This document shows positions 22,258 to 34,200 of a stretch of DNA of 64,000 bases, one piece after another. The translations under genes and the position numbers were made by a program. Under the pieces are notes generated by a model that saw nothing but the letters and a program-made list of their open reading frames with translations, did not search any database and was not told the DNA's origin. Source of the DNA: Carettochelys insculpta (Eukaryota > Chordata > Testudines > Carettochelyidae); assembly GCF_033958435.1 (NCBI RefSeq), contig NC_134137.1, positions 60,590,001 through 60,654,000 of the forward strand, read 5' to 3'. Each line of letters begins with the position of its first letter. Position 1 is the stretch's first letter.

Positions 22258-25200
22258 CTGTTAAAAATAATAAGAATGTATGTAATATCACCGGGAAAAG
22301 TACCGTGCTCTACTGATAAAGCAGGGGGCCTTCAAAAGTCAGGGACTGTAAGATTATTACGTGGGGTTCACAAGCGGCCAGCCTCCAACCCAAACTGGCT
22401 TCAACCTCCAGCATTTATACTGGAGTTGGTCAGGGATCCATTTTTTTTTTTCCATCCATGGGTGGAATAAATGTTGTGTGCACCAAGACCTGTGTGGATG
22501 TGCATCACCAAGAGAAACACATGCTGACACCTGTGGGAGCTCAGCTAATCAGCTGGGCAGCGTCTGAATCTCTCCTGGGTGGCAGCCCAAGTGCTCAGCT
22601 CACAAGAAACACTGGTGTTGGTACTAACATGGTAGAGCCTCACTTTGCGCAGACTCGATTTACGTGTTTTGAGATCAACGCAAGTCAAGTCCGGGTGGAC
22701 TCTACTTGCTTGTATCCCACCTCGCTGCTCACTCCAACGCTGCTGGCCGGACCAGGGGCTCCTTAGGAGGCAGCTCCTGCCTTGCATCTGCCCGGCGCTG
22801 CAACGCTGGGGTGGAGAGGGGCCCGGCATGGCTGGAGCTGCCCAGACCAAGCCAAGTTGTGGCTGGAGCTGCCCAGGGCTCCGGTGCTGCAGCTGGAGCT
22901 ACAGTCGCCCACGGAGCCCTGGAGCCAAGCCATGCTGGGGATGGGGGCCGGCAGGGACACCATGTCTGCTCGGCATGGCTGGCAACTGGAGCAGGAGCAC
23001 CCTGCCCCGCCCCTAGACCAGCCCCTACCCAACTGGAGGGAGAGCCAGAGTTGCCAGCTGGAGCAGAGGCTCCAGCCACCCACTTCCCCCAGCCAGGGGA
23101 ATTCCAGGGATCCTCCCCTGCCCCCCCACCCCACCTGCAATTTATCTGAAATTTGATTTACATGGGGGTTGCCCAGGACACAACCTGTGCGTAAACTGAG
23201 CATTTACTATACTACAAAAGACAGCATTAGTTTGAAGTAACAGTGCCCTTACTCATATGGAAAGGTGCAAAGGAACTTGCTGACTCAGGCATAAAATTAA
23301 TTCACTTCCAACAGTTTCCCGGCCAGCCTTGGATCTGACACACCGAATGACCAGCTCAATCTGAAACTGCCCTCTCACCCCCTGCCATGCTGACAGCATG
23401 ACAAGGCCAGACACTTACGAGAGAGGAGAATGTACTGCCCCAGAACAGCTTTTGATCAACAGGGTGACACTCAAGGGAATGTCTGTATCAACTTCCTGAT
23501 AAAATAATTCAATTGTAGAGCACATCTATACTGACGATCCCTACTGGGCAGAAAAATCTCTGAGTGGTAGTGAAAAGCAGCTATGTGTGAGGGAAGCAGA
23601 GAGATTCCCCAGCCCATGAGAAAGGAAAGGGAGACAGAAAATTAACCAGCGCACCCTCCCTTCTCTTACCTTAATAATTTTGTCTGTCCCGGAAGTCAGT
23701 AACCATCCCCTGGTTGCGTCAAAGTGTACATGGACAATGTTGTGCTTACTGTCATGGAAAGTGGCTGTAGGTGCGCGCCTAAAGAAAGATCAAACATCAA
23801 GAGTCAAGGAGGCAGAGACTGCAGTATTGCCCTGAACTATGCACAAAAGGAAGAAATGACAATTTGACCACCAATGCAAGTAACCAATCTGCTTCAGTCA
23901 ATCATCTTAATTACTGAGCGAGAGGAGATGGCTTTGTTCACGAAGTACACCACTCGCGACAGCATATGCTGACCTGAAAAATGGGCTGCTCTCGTGCTGT
24001 GGTTTGAAACTATATCCCACACTACAAGGCTTGGGTAGGAGAGAGGAAGCAATCTATTCTCCGCTGCCTCCCCTCTATCGGTTCCCCCTGCGCTAAGGAA
24101 AGATAGAGGGGTTTCAGTAATATAAGAGAACTGCGGTGAGTACATATCTATAGGGTTTGCGCATCTTTACTCATCTCAGCAGTGTCTTCCCATCTACATT
24201 GTTACGTATATCTGTGCGAGAGAGGTGTGCAGTGTATGTTCTCTACAAGCCACTGCAAGGACTGTGCAGCATAGACGCACCCTATGGAGGATGACTTGTA
24301 GTCCCTGGGAACCAGGGGTTCCTTCAGAGACAGATTTTCTATACACCAGGCAGCTCCTGTGTAGGAATCTTTCCGATGAGATACAGAAAACCTAAGTTTA
24401 CCTGCTTTTGTGTGGACAACGAAGTTACCACAGCACTTCTGACCTTTCCTTGTCCAATACTGCGCTGCTCTGTGTATCAGGGCTCCCGGAGCTTTCGTAA
24501 ACCACAGTAAATAAAACCTGAAAACACCTCAGGAGATCATCCAGTCCATCTCCATGTTCACGTAAGATGGCTCCCAACAGCGTATTTTCGAGTATTCTGT
24601 TCAGTTTAGTTTCAAATGCCCACACAATGGGGTTTCCTGTACTTCCCTAAGGAGACTTTTATCCAGCCTTACTCCCACGGATTCTATTGTTGGAAAGTTT
24701 TTATTTTTAGTTAGCCTAAAGGGCCTCCCTTTAATTTCGCCCCAATGCTCCTAGCTATGCCCTGTTTCACCAGACTAAACACAAAAGACACAATTAACAA
24801 ATCAATTTCCCACAACTAATTGTTATGTGGTATACCAGGTAAAGGCTATTCAAAAAAAAAAAAAATCAGCGCTCTAATTAGCCACTGCTTTTGGTGTATT
24901 TGTAGATGGTGTGTTTTTTCCCCATAGGCACTTAGCTGTCATTAAACCACATGGAACAGGTACAGGTGGAAGGGAAAGTGAGTGGCCTTGGTGAAGCAGC
25001 ATGGTGTTGTGACGGAAGCCCATCCTGCTGTCCCAGGTATTAAGACCCCAGGCTGAAATCTCGGAAGCAGAGTGGGCTGGCACTCCCTCATCCCTCCAGA
25101 GACAGCCCAGTATTCCCTGATGGACTTTTTGTGAACCTCACAGTGACATGGTACGCTAGGAAATGAAGTCCGTCGTGGTGGTCAACTTTGTAAATACAGT

Positions 25201-28200
25201 ATGTCTGTGGCAAGGTGGGTAAGGCAGATGCAGTCTGTCTCTTCACAAGGGGATCTGTGGCAAGGCAAACAGTGAAAATAGCTCCCCTTTCATATTTAGC
25301 CCAAGCAAATAAGGAAAGCAACAAGGATTCTTTAAAATACATGACTACAGGATTTTTTTTACTTTGCACCACGTCTTTAGAAATGATTTTTCAACTACAT
25401 ATTTCAAATTTTTTTTTTAGCTAGGCACTACTATGTACTGCAGTCTTGGCAGAAGCCAGAGTTTTAGCTTCAAGTGAAATAAACCCTTTATTTTATACAA
25501 AACTCCCCATCTGTCCATGTTCCATTTCTGGGGTTATCCCCAGATAAAGGACAGATGTGTACCACAAGCCCTGGTAAAAAAGCTGAAAGTGGGGAAAAAA
25601 ATTAGTCTCAATTTCACATTTCATTACTTTTCACTAACAACCACAACCAGCTCAGCATCTGGAGTAAGACAGCCACCAAATGGAGGCCGTCTGGCCTAGC
25701 AGGCAGAGCAGTGGACTGAGACTCAAGAGATGGGTTCTGTTCCTTGTTCTGACTCCAGGTGCCCTTGGCAAAAGCACTTCTTCTAGACCCATTTCATAGA
25801 CAGAGGAAGCGAGGCACAGGGATCCTGATCTCCTTTGCAGAACACTCAGAATCAGTGGTTGAAAAGAGCTACCTAAGAGCTAGTAGCATTATTATGTGGT
25901 GAATTTAGACTAAGGCTATTTTGCTAACCAATTACCACTCAATCACTAGCTACAGTAAAGATCTTTAGAAAACTTTTCTCAGCCTGGTGTTTTGATCAGC
26001 AAAAATCCTCTTCGCTGGATACTCTCTTTTGGGTGTGCACGTGTGTGTGTTGGTCATATAAAAGAGAAAATGAATTCCCTGTTCTACATGGAGCTATGGA
26101 GGCAGCTGGCCTGCCCTGTTAATGTCGAAAGCACTTTGAACAGCTCTGTGATATTCACATCTGGTTGGCTGTGAGCAAAGTGCCTCTGGATACAAGGGAG
26201 TGGAGCTTGAGGAGATGTGTATCTCACTACGCCTTTTCTGAGGCCACTGGGCTCATCGGTTAACACTTACTCCTCATCCGTTATCGATTCGTGACAGCTA
26301 TCACAGACTCTCACTTCAAACTCAAATCCCATCAGAGGTATGGAGGAGCGCTTCGAGCTGCATTTGCCACACACTGCTTTCCCACACTTTCGGCAGTGAT
26401 GCTGAAAAAGGCAAGGACTGGTCAGCAGGGGAAAAAGCAAAGTACAGGGGTGATCTTCCCTCCACTTCAGAGCTCAACAGAGGCCGCAGCACATTCTTTG
26501 CACTCTCATTCAGAGCAGAAGGAAAAAAGCTAAATAGTGGGGAAAAAAAACTAGTCTCAATTTTACATTTCAATTCTTTTCACTAACAACCACATCCTGC
26601 TCAGCATCTCGGGTAAGACAGCCACCAAATGGAGGCACTGTGGTCTAGTGGGTAGAGCACTAGACTGAGACTCAAGAGCTGGGTTTTGTTTCCTGCTCTG
26701 ACTCCGGGTGACCTTGGTGAAATCACTTCCCCTAGACCCATTTCACAGGCAGAGGAAGCGAGGCACAGGGATATTGACCTCTGCAGAGCACGCAGAGTGG
26801 TGGATGAAAAGAGCTACATAAAGGCTAGTAGCATTATTATGCGGTGAATTTAGACCACAGCTATTTTGCTAACCAATTATCAGTAAATCACTAGCTACAG
26901 TAAAGATCTTTGGAAACCTTTTCTCAGCCTGGTATTTTGATCAGCAAAATTTCTCTTTGGCCGGATATTCTGTTCTGGGTGTGCATGAGTGAGCTGTGTA
27001 TTCTAACACTCATGTAGTGACTTGATGCATGCAAGCTGCACTCGTGTTACAAGAACTGCCTATAGTATCAGTGGGAGACTTCTATCTGTGTATCAGTGTT
27101 AGATAACTGCATTCAGGACATGGGGTGAATCCCCCTCCCTTCTCAAGTATGATCTCAGACATGAACATGCATGTAAATATATATTCCTGACAGGCCGCTC
27201 AATGGGGTTTCTCTCGCTGCTTTTTCAGATTTAACCAGGAGAGCAGCAATGCTTTTCAAGCAAAGCGAACCACATTAGGCTCATACATGGTGAGCTGGGC
27301 TCTGGAGCGGTGTATGAAGATTATAGATGAGAGTGAGTTGCCCCTCCTTTCTGGTTTTGTAATACTGAAGGCCCTGTGCTGATTGCTGCTGGAGGGCCAC
27401 ATAACAGCTCCGGGTTAAACTGAGTGACAGACAGCACCAAACTGAAGTCAGTAATCTGAGCAGATTCTCCTCGGCTTTTCGCAATCCGTCCTAATAAAAT
27501 AGGCCAGGCAACACCTTTGGCAAATAACACCTGCTACCTAACACTGTCCATTTTTAAATCACACCACAAAATGTAGATCAGTGTTGCTAATAACCCCTGG
27601 CAGCTGGAACAACAGTCATGGATATCTGCCTTGGAACGGAAAGCAGTGACTGACTGGACGCTGGTTCCATTAGAACCTTCTGAAGTGAGTTCTGGGCCAC
27701 ATTCGTTGTTTATACAGAGTACTCCAGTTGACACAAAATGAGATTCAGGCAGCTACGCTCACGTGTAGCTCAAAATTTACCCAACCCAGTGTAGAGAGCG
27801 CATGTTCCACAGAAACGGATTGCACAAAGTGCTTCTGCTTGTGAGGGCCAAGTTGTTCACCCCACCCTTTGACCTTTATGTGCCCACTCCTGCTCTCTTG
27901 GCATGAGGTAGCCAAATGCTTTTAACTGCCAAAAAGCTAACAGAAAAAACTAAACAAGTTCCCAGACATCTGAACAATGTCAAAAAAAAATGCCCTTGAT
28001 CTCACAGACATTCTCTTCTCTTTAAATTGTTCCACCAATACAAAACAGAACTAACCTGTCTAAGGCCTATTTTCTTACTGTCCCACATCTGTTTAAAATT
28101 CCAAAAGAAGGGCTGATCACACTTTTGACACGAGTCGCTGTCCAGCCACTCCGGTGTCTGTAACACATAAAAGGGTTACGATGAAAAGAGGCAGAAAAAG

Positions 28201-31200
28201 CTTCAGATAGGAATCCAACAGCAGAACAAGCCACATGGCTTGCGTTGCAATAATCAAACAGCCTCATGCTGAATTTTTCTAGAAAAACTCTTTTTAAGCT
28301 GAAGATCGTTAAAAAAAAAAAAAAAGTCAGAGTGTTTCAGGGATTTATTTTGCTGAGTTCTGAAAGTTCACAATGGAACTTTCCGTCCATAAGGCAGGAT
28401 TCTCTTCAGGAAGAGAGGCCAACATTCGAAACATGGATGCTTAAAATTACATGCCTGAAATGAACAGTGCCATTCAGAGCAATGCTGAGCGCTTGTAACT
28501 GGCTCCTGTGAAAGCTGCAGATACTCAGTACGTCTGAAATTCAGGCCAACGCTCCTGCAGCTCTCCCCGGATCCGCTCGTGCGTGTGAAGTTCTGCTTAG
28601 GACCAGTTCCTTCATTTGCGGATCTTGCTAGCATTTATTTTTAGCAACAACCTCTATTTTCCAATACAGTTTAATTTAATGGGTTAGTATTATTCCTGGG
28701 GGGAATTCTGCACCATTGCACAATGTGGAATTATGCAGAAACTAATGTGTGCGCAGAATTTGCTCCCCCCCGCCTCCCGCCTCTGTCTGGTCCCATCAGA
28801 AATGGGCTGCAGAGTTGTTGGCTACCTCTATGGACTGCTGGACCCTGCAGAGCCCAGCTTACACACACAAGACAAGGCCAGGGGAAGGGAGTAGGGAAGG
28901 TACAAGAGTCCCCAGAAGCAGCAGTTCCCAGCATGCCCTGAAGGTAAGAGGAGTGCAGGAAACTGCAAGCCTGGTACCCAGCATCAGGCTGCTTCTCCCT
29001 CCGGATCTCTGGGGTCTCAGAGGACAGGAGGTGAGGGCATCTAGACCAGGGGGACCCACAAGTAAGGCCTGAGGTGAAGGGTGTATGTCTAGCCTGAGGT
29101 GGTGAGGGCGCAGCTGGGCTGAGGTGGGAGGATGGTCTGAGTGTTTGAGCTGAGTAGGAAACCCAGGTTAAGCTGCGATGGGCACAAGATGCGGGTATCT
29201 GGCCCCCACGTACAGCTTGGGGAGAGGGGCCAGAGACAAAGGAACTGGGCCGATGTAGGGTTTTTAGTTTTTGGCTCCTCGGAGGATTTTTGTGCATGTC
29301 TCTATTGTTCTGGATATACTTGCTGACAGGTATTTGAAATAAATCACCAAAATAATTGAAACTGGCACGATTATATATAGAGCAATTTTGACAAACAAAA
29401 TTTGTTGAATATTTTTTGGGGAGGCAGAATTCCTCCAGCAGTAAAGAATGGAGGAACCTCAGCAAAGCCTAGCCTCACCCACGTCCCAACAGGAGCAGTG
29501 ATGATGGACAACTCAATCCTCAATTGGGAGGTGAACTTTGGTAAACTTTAAATGCTTCTCTGGATGCAAACATGCTTCTGCTGGCAGCAGACAACAGGGA
29601 AACAGCTCAGTGACAGCAACTGTACTGGCAGGGGCCTGAGCTTCTTGCCACTCGTCTGTCCTTAGAAAGGAGGGGCAACTCCTCTCCAATATGCTGCTTC
29701 CCCCTTGTGTTCCCCTCCCTCTCTCCTTTGTCTTTCTCCTGCCTCCCCACGAACAGAACCTCTCTCTGAAGCAGCTGGTTCTTGCTTCATACTCTCATCC
29801 GCCCTTTCCCCCACCTTTGGCAAGGTTACTCTATTGTAAATACATAACTAATCCACTACACATCCATTCCTGTCAACTGGGTGTAGAAGGGAAATGCTTA
29901 AAAGACTGCCTCGTTAAGTATACATCCAATTAACTGAAATGGCTTCAGAAGACTCACTAACTGCTTGGAGTACCAAACACTAAGGAATGAAACGCAAGAC
30001 GCTGTGATTGAATAAGGTTAGATTAGGATGATGTTTAGCAAGAGCAAAAGAGCAAAGCAAAGCTGATGAAGTCCTTAAACTCAAACCTTCACACCTCGGA
30101 AGGGGTCCTAAAGGAACTGAACTGCAGCTGGTTTTGTAAGGTTATTTCCAAAGGTACTTTAGAGGTACTCATTCAGCTCACTCATTCAGTAACCAAGTCT
30201 TTCATTAGATGTTTGTGCCGAGAAAATAAGGCTATGTCTACACCAGGCAAACTAAGTCGACCACAGATACGCAATTATAGCTAAAGCAACTGGGTAGCTA
30301 AAATTGCCATATCTGCACTTGGCTAATTTGGCTGTCTGTACTGGGGAAAGTCAAGGGTAGAGCTTCTATTGATCTCCCTTACTCGTTGCATCTTGTGAGG
30401 AGTACAGGGGTTGATTGCAACTCCTGAGAGGTCGATTTCGTGTGTCCATACTAGATGTGCAAAATCACACCCCTGAAACTCGACCCTCAGCAGGTTGATC
30501 TTCCAGGGTACTGCAGATGTAGCCTGAGGCCCACATCTGGAAAAGTAACAATTACTGGTGACGGTAACTACACAACAGTAAAATGGAAACAACAATCTTC
30601 CTTCAAGCGTCCCTTTCATACGGCCTTTAAGATCGAAAGAGAAAATAATTTAGATGGCTCAATTTCTCTTGTGTGCAAGTCCACAGTAGCAATGGCAATA
30701 TCAAAGTGAATGCTACACACGTAGCAAGTGAAAATCTAATCTGTGAAAAAGGCCACCAAAGCAATAACCAGAAAACTTTCAAGAAAAAAAAAATTCAGAA
30801 GAGCCCAAGGCAAAACGTTTTCTATTAAAATCTTACGGCAGGGTAGGGAACTTACAGGTTGTCAGGGATAGCTGCTGGCAGGCCACCCCAGAGTTTGCTT
30901 ACCTGAGTGTCGGCAGGCACAGAGCCCACGTAGCTCCCAACGGCCACAATTTGCCGTTTCCAGCCTGTGCCACTTCCGGAAGCTTCCATTGGCCAGGAAT
31001 GATGAAGCACGGCCACTGGAGGCCGTGAGTGGCCATGCTTATGGATGCCCAGGCAAACAAAGTGTCTGGTGGTTCGCCAGCAGCTAACCCTGATGACCCA
31101 CATGTGGCAGGTGCACCAGAGGTTCCCCATTCTTGTCCTAAGGATTAATGTTTGGGAGTCAACATATACTCCCTCCTGTGGCTGACAACAAGAACGAGCC

Positions 31201-34200
31201 AATACAGACATATATGCTTCAGGCTACCTACCTATGAACACCTGCTGCACCACTCATTTGGCTAATTATACGTCTTAACCCATTTTTCAATCAACCCTCA
31301 CACAAGCAAGCAGTTTGTTTAATAAGAAAGCACTTATTTTAAATATTTGCTGTTGCCTTTGTAAAACATGAAGCAACATTTTATTTGTGTGTTAATGTCA
31401 CACCAATCGAGAAAGAGCAGTTAGTTACCTGCGACTGGAGGCTCTGAGATACTTGGGTCCCATCTATATTCAATATGCAGGATGTGAATGTGCACCATAC
31501 CCTTAACTCTAATTCTTTGCACGCAGCATCCAGAGGCCTGCACTTGTACCACAGCTCTCCTGTTGCTCTGAGCCAAGGGTCCAAAAGGCGGTGCAGGCTG
31601 ACATTTCTCCATCCTTACTGCAGTTCAAACAATCAGCCTGCTACAAAGGGGACCGAGGGTGGGGAGTGAATACAAATCAGGTCCACACATGAAGAACCTC
31701 CAGTTATAGGTAGGTAATCTCTTTCTTCTTCAAGTGATGGTCCCCATGTGTATTCCATATGTGGGAAATTAAGAAGTAGTCAAGCAGGCCGTGGGTGCAA
31801 AAGTGATAGCTAAGGTAGTACAGCAATTTCAGATGTAGTTATCAACAAGACCAGTGAAAAATACTCCCACAGGAGTGAGATTTTTATGTGGGTCTTGTCC
31901 CTTTCACCAACAGAATGAATAAAAATGCTATCATGTAACTCAGCTCTGTTCGCTGCACGTATTTGGAGCAGTATGACCTTACTTTAGTGACTAAGGCCTT
32001 GTCTACACTCCAGAAATGGGCCAATTCAGCAGTTAAGTGTAGCTACACCCCACGTGGTAGATAAAGACAAACCAAAGTCTGTTACGAGTAAGTTAATCGG
32101 GGTTTACCCCAATACAAGGAAGTGCAAAACATGAGCTCAAAGAGTGCAAGCCTTGCATTTTCTTGTCCAGATCTAAGGTTCACCACTAGCGCAGCTACAG
32201 AGGCTACAAAACTAAGACTATTTTTTCCAAGCATATATAAGGCACTGAGTAAATGGTTACTACTCTTTATGTTAGCCATAGAGAGCAATACCTTGTGAGT
32301 ATGTAAGGAGGATTTTGTTCTCTTATGTATCACTGCAATTGTTCATTAACTGTCAATCTGTTAGACTTGTCCTTAACTATTAGCAGGGGTGGGATTACAC
32401 AGCTGTAATCCAGGGCCTAATTTAGTTATCTTTGGCAAGAATAGGAAAAGAAAAACCAAAACAAAATATGAATCTGAGTTTCCAGATCTGGCTATTTTTA
32501 AAAAACAAAAATCAAAAACAACCCCCACCCCATCCTTTTACTTGGTAAACTGACAGCCCTAGAAACTGAGGTTTGAGTTGCTTTTTCCCCACCCATTATT
32601 GCTAAAATATTAATTAGGTTTTTAGTGTAATCCCACTACCTCCAAGTTTTGCACAGGTGTAACTGGTTGAAAACAAACAATCCTTCTGATGCATAAGAGA
32701 ACACAAGTCCTACTTGTGCACCCATAACTGCATCCTACAGAGTCACTGAAAAACACAGGAAGAGCACATCACAATGCTCTATTCAGAAGGTCACATTTCC
32801 AAGTACAAACTGTTTAGCCAGGTACATAAAATACAAACTCTCTGCCATATAACTACCCTGCACCACTAGATCACTCACAAAATCATATACCTTCACCTTT
32901 AGGGCATTCCTAAAACACTAGTTTATGTTCTAACTTTTAAAAAGATACCAGTCAGATTCAAATTACATGCTTTAGAAAGGTCCCGGATTTTTAAAGGATG
33001 AACAAGACATAGCTGTTCACCTCCTGTCTTTCAACGTCCATATTCCAGACAACAATTCCACCATCTGCACCACAAGAGATGAGTTGTCTTGTGTGGTGAG
33101 CATAGGAGAGACACTGTACTTTATCGCTGCAAAAGAAACATATGACAGCAGTTAGTAACAAATTGTTTATGATTAGTCAAAGGTTTAAAGCTGCATCCTA
33201 AGGCAAAGTAAGTGATTTGCCATATTGTTCACTCTCAGCTCATTCTTATGTATAAAATTCAGCAGTCCTACAATTCCAATTCGTAGATTATGTATTATAT
33301 CCTGTACCATGTGCTGTGAACTTGGTTCCCACTGGATAACACCACTTATTAGTGTAGGAATTAAGACAAAATTAGTTTCCAGACATAACTAATAATTTCC
33401 AAGTTAATTAGATTGGAGCTCTAGCTTTCCTGAAAGCCATGGTTACAATGTAATCGAATGACCTTTGAGAATGTAATCCCAAATACTTGAAAGCACTCTA
33501 CCGTTGTGCTTATTTTCTCAGAAAAAAGTCTGTCCATTATTGGATAATTTGGTAAAGCCCCACACAGTGCCGTAAGTGAATGAAAAGACCAACATTATTT
33601 GGCAAGTGTAAGAGAAAAATAATTCTTAAGGTGCCGCTGTGAGTATGTGCGTTTAATGCTAACAAATTAAAATAAATTAAAATAGAATACAGAATTGATT
33701 AGGCTGTTCCAGATCTTCCCAACATTTTAAGATTAAAGGTTTTTTCGAAAAATGAATGGATTATTCTTCCTTTTATTATTCTTTGTTAACATAAAAAAAG
33801 AATGTGCTCAGCTCTACACAAAAGAGAAATACGAAAGGCCAGATTTCTTACAATCCAGGAGATAGGTACAGGAAGAAGACACTACGCCAAGGGGAAGGAA
33901 TTACTTGAGCTAACTTTGTTTTCTTGTGCTGGTGTTTGGTAACGAAATGGGGGAGTGTTTCCAGAAGAAATGGATCTTCAAGAAGGGATGGTTTAGCATA
34001 CTAAGATTAGGCCAGGATGTCATGCCATGCTTTGGCATCAGCAGTGTGTGACATCAAGCCAGGCTCACGCTCACAAGTGCTTTAATACTTGTCCATTATC
34101 TTGTACATGTTGAACCTTTCTAGTCCAGAGCTCTCTGGTCTGGCAACATCCGTGGTCTGGCAAGATTTTAGTTAGCTGGATATCCACTTATCGTGGCTGT

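Larger units (their letters stand above)
23779..26270 (-). other. WDFY2 intron between window exons 9 and 10
   Basis: The intron is 2492 bases. It contains an old CR1-like fragment (24495-24790), a poly-A run (24848-24865) and copy A of the direct repeat around exon 9 (25573-26045). A TG-rich stretch at 26036-26050 follows that copy. Confidence 0.8.
28158..33020 (-). other. WDFY2 intron between window exons 7 and 8
   Basis: The intron is 4863 bases. It holds a hAT-like element (28690-29443), a GTCTACAC-type MITE (30230-30524), part of a GC-rich repeat (30850-31140), a foldback repeat (31425-31760) and a lone MITE-like left end at 31990 (AGGCCTTGTCTACACTCC). The remainder is AT-rich and shows no gene. 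Confidence 0.75.

Noticed and set aside
22545..23203. Several 100-147 codon frames on both strands
   Set aside because: They are inside a GC-rich transposon core, have no domains, and have no splice context with WDFY2.
25680..25745. A possible tRNA gene
   Set aside because: It is the Pol III head of a MIR/CORE-type SINE, repeated at 26630-26695; no cloverleaf can be completed.
28731..29465. A 244-codon minus-strand frame, the longest in the window
   Set aside because: It spans the whole hAT-like element at 28690-29443, including its terminus, and has no recognisable domain.
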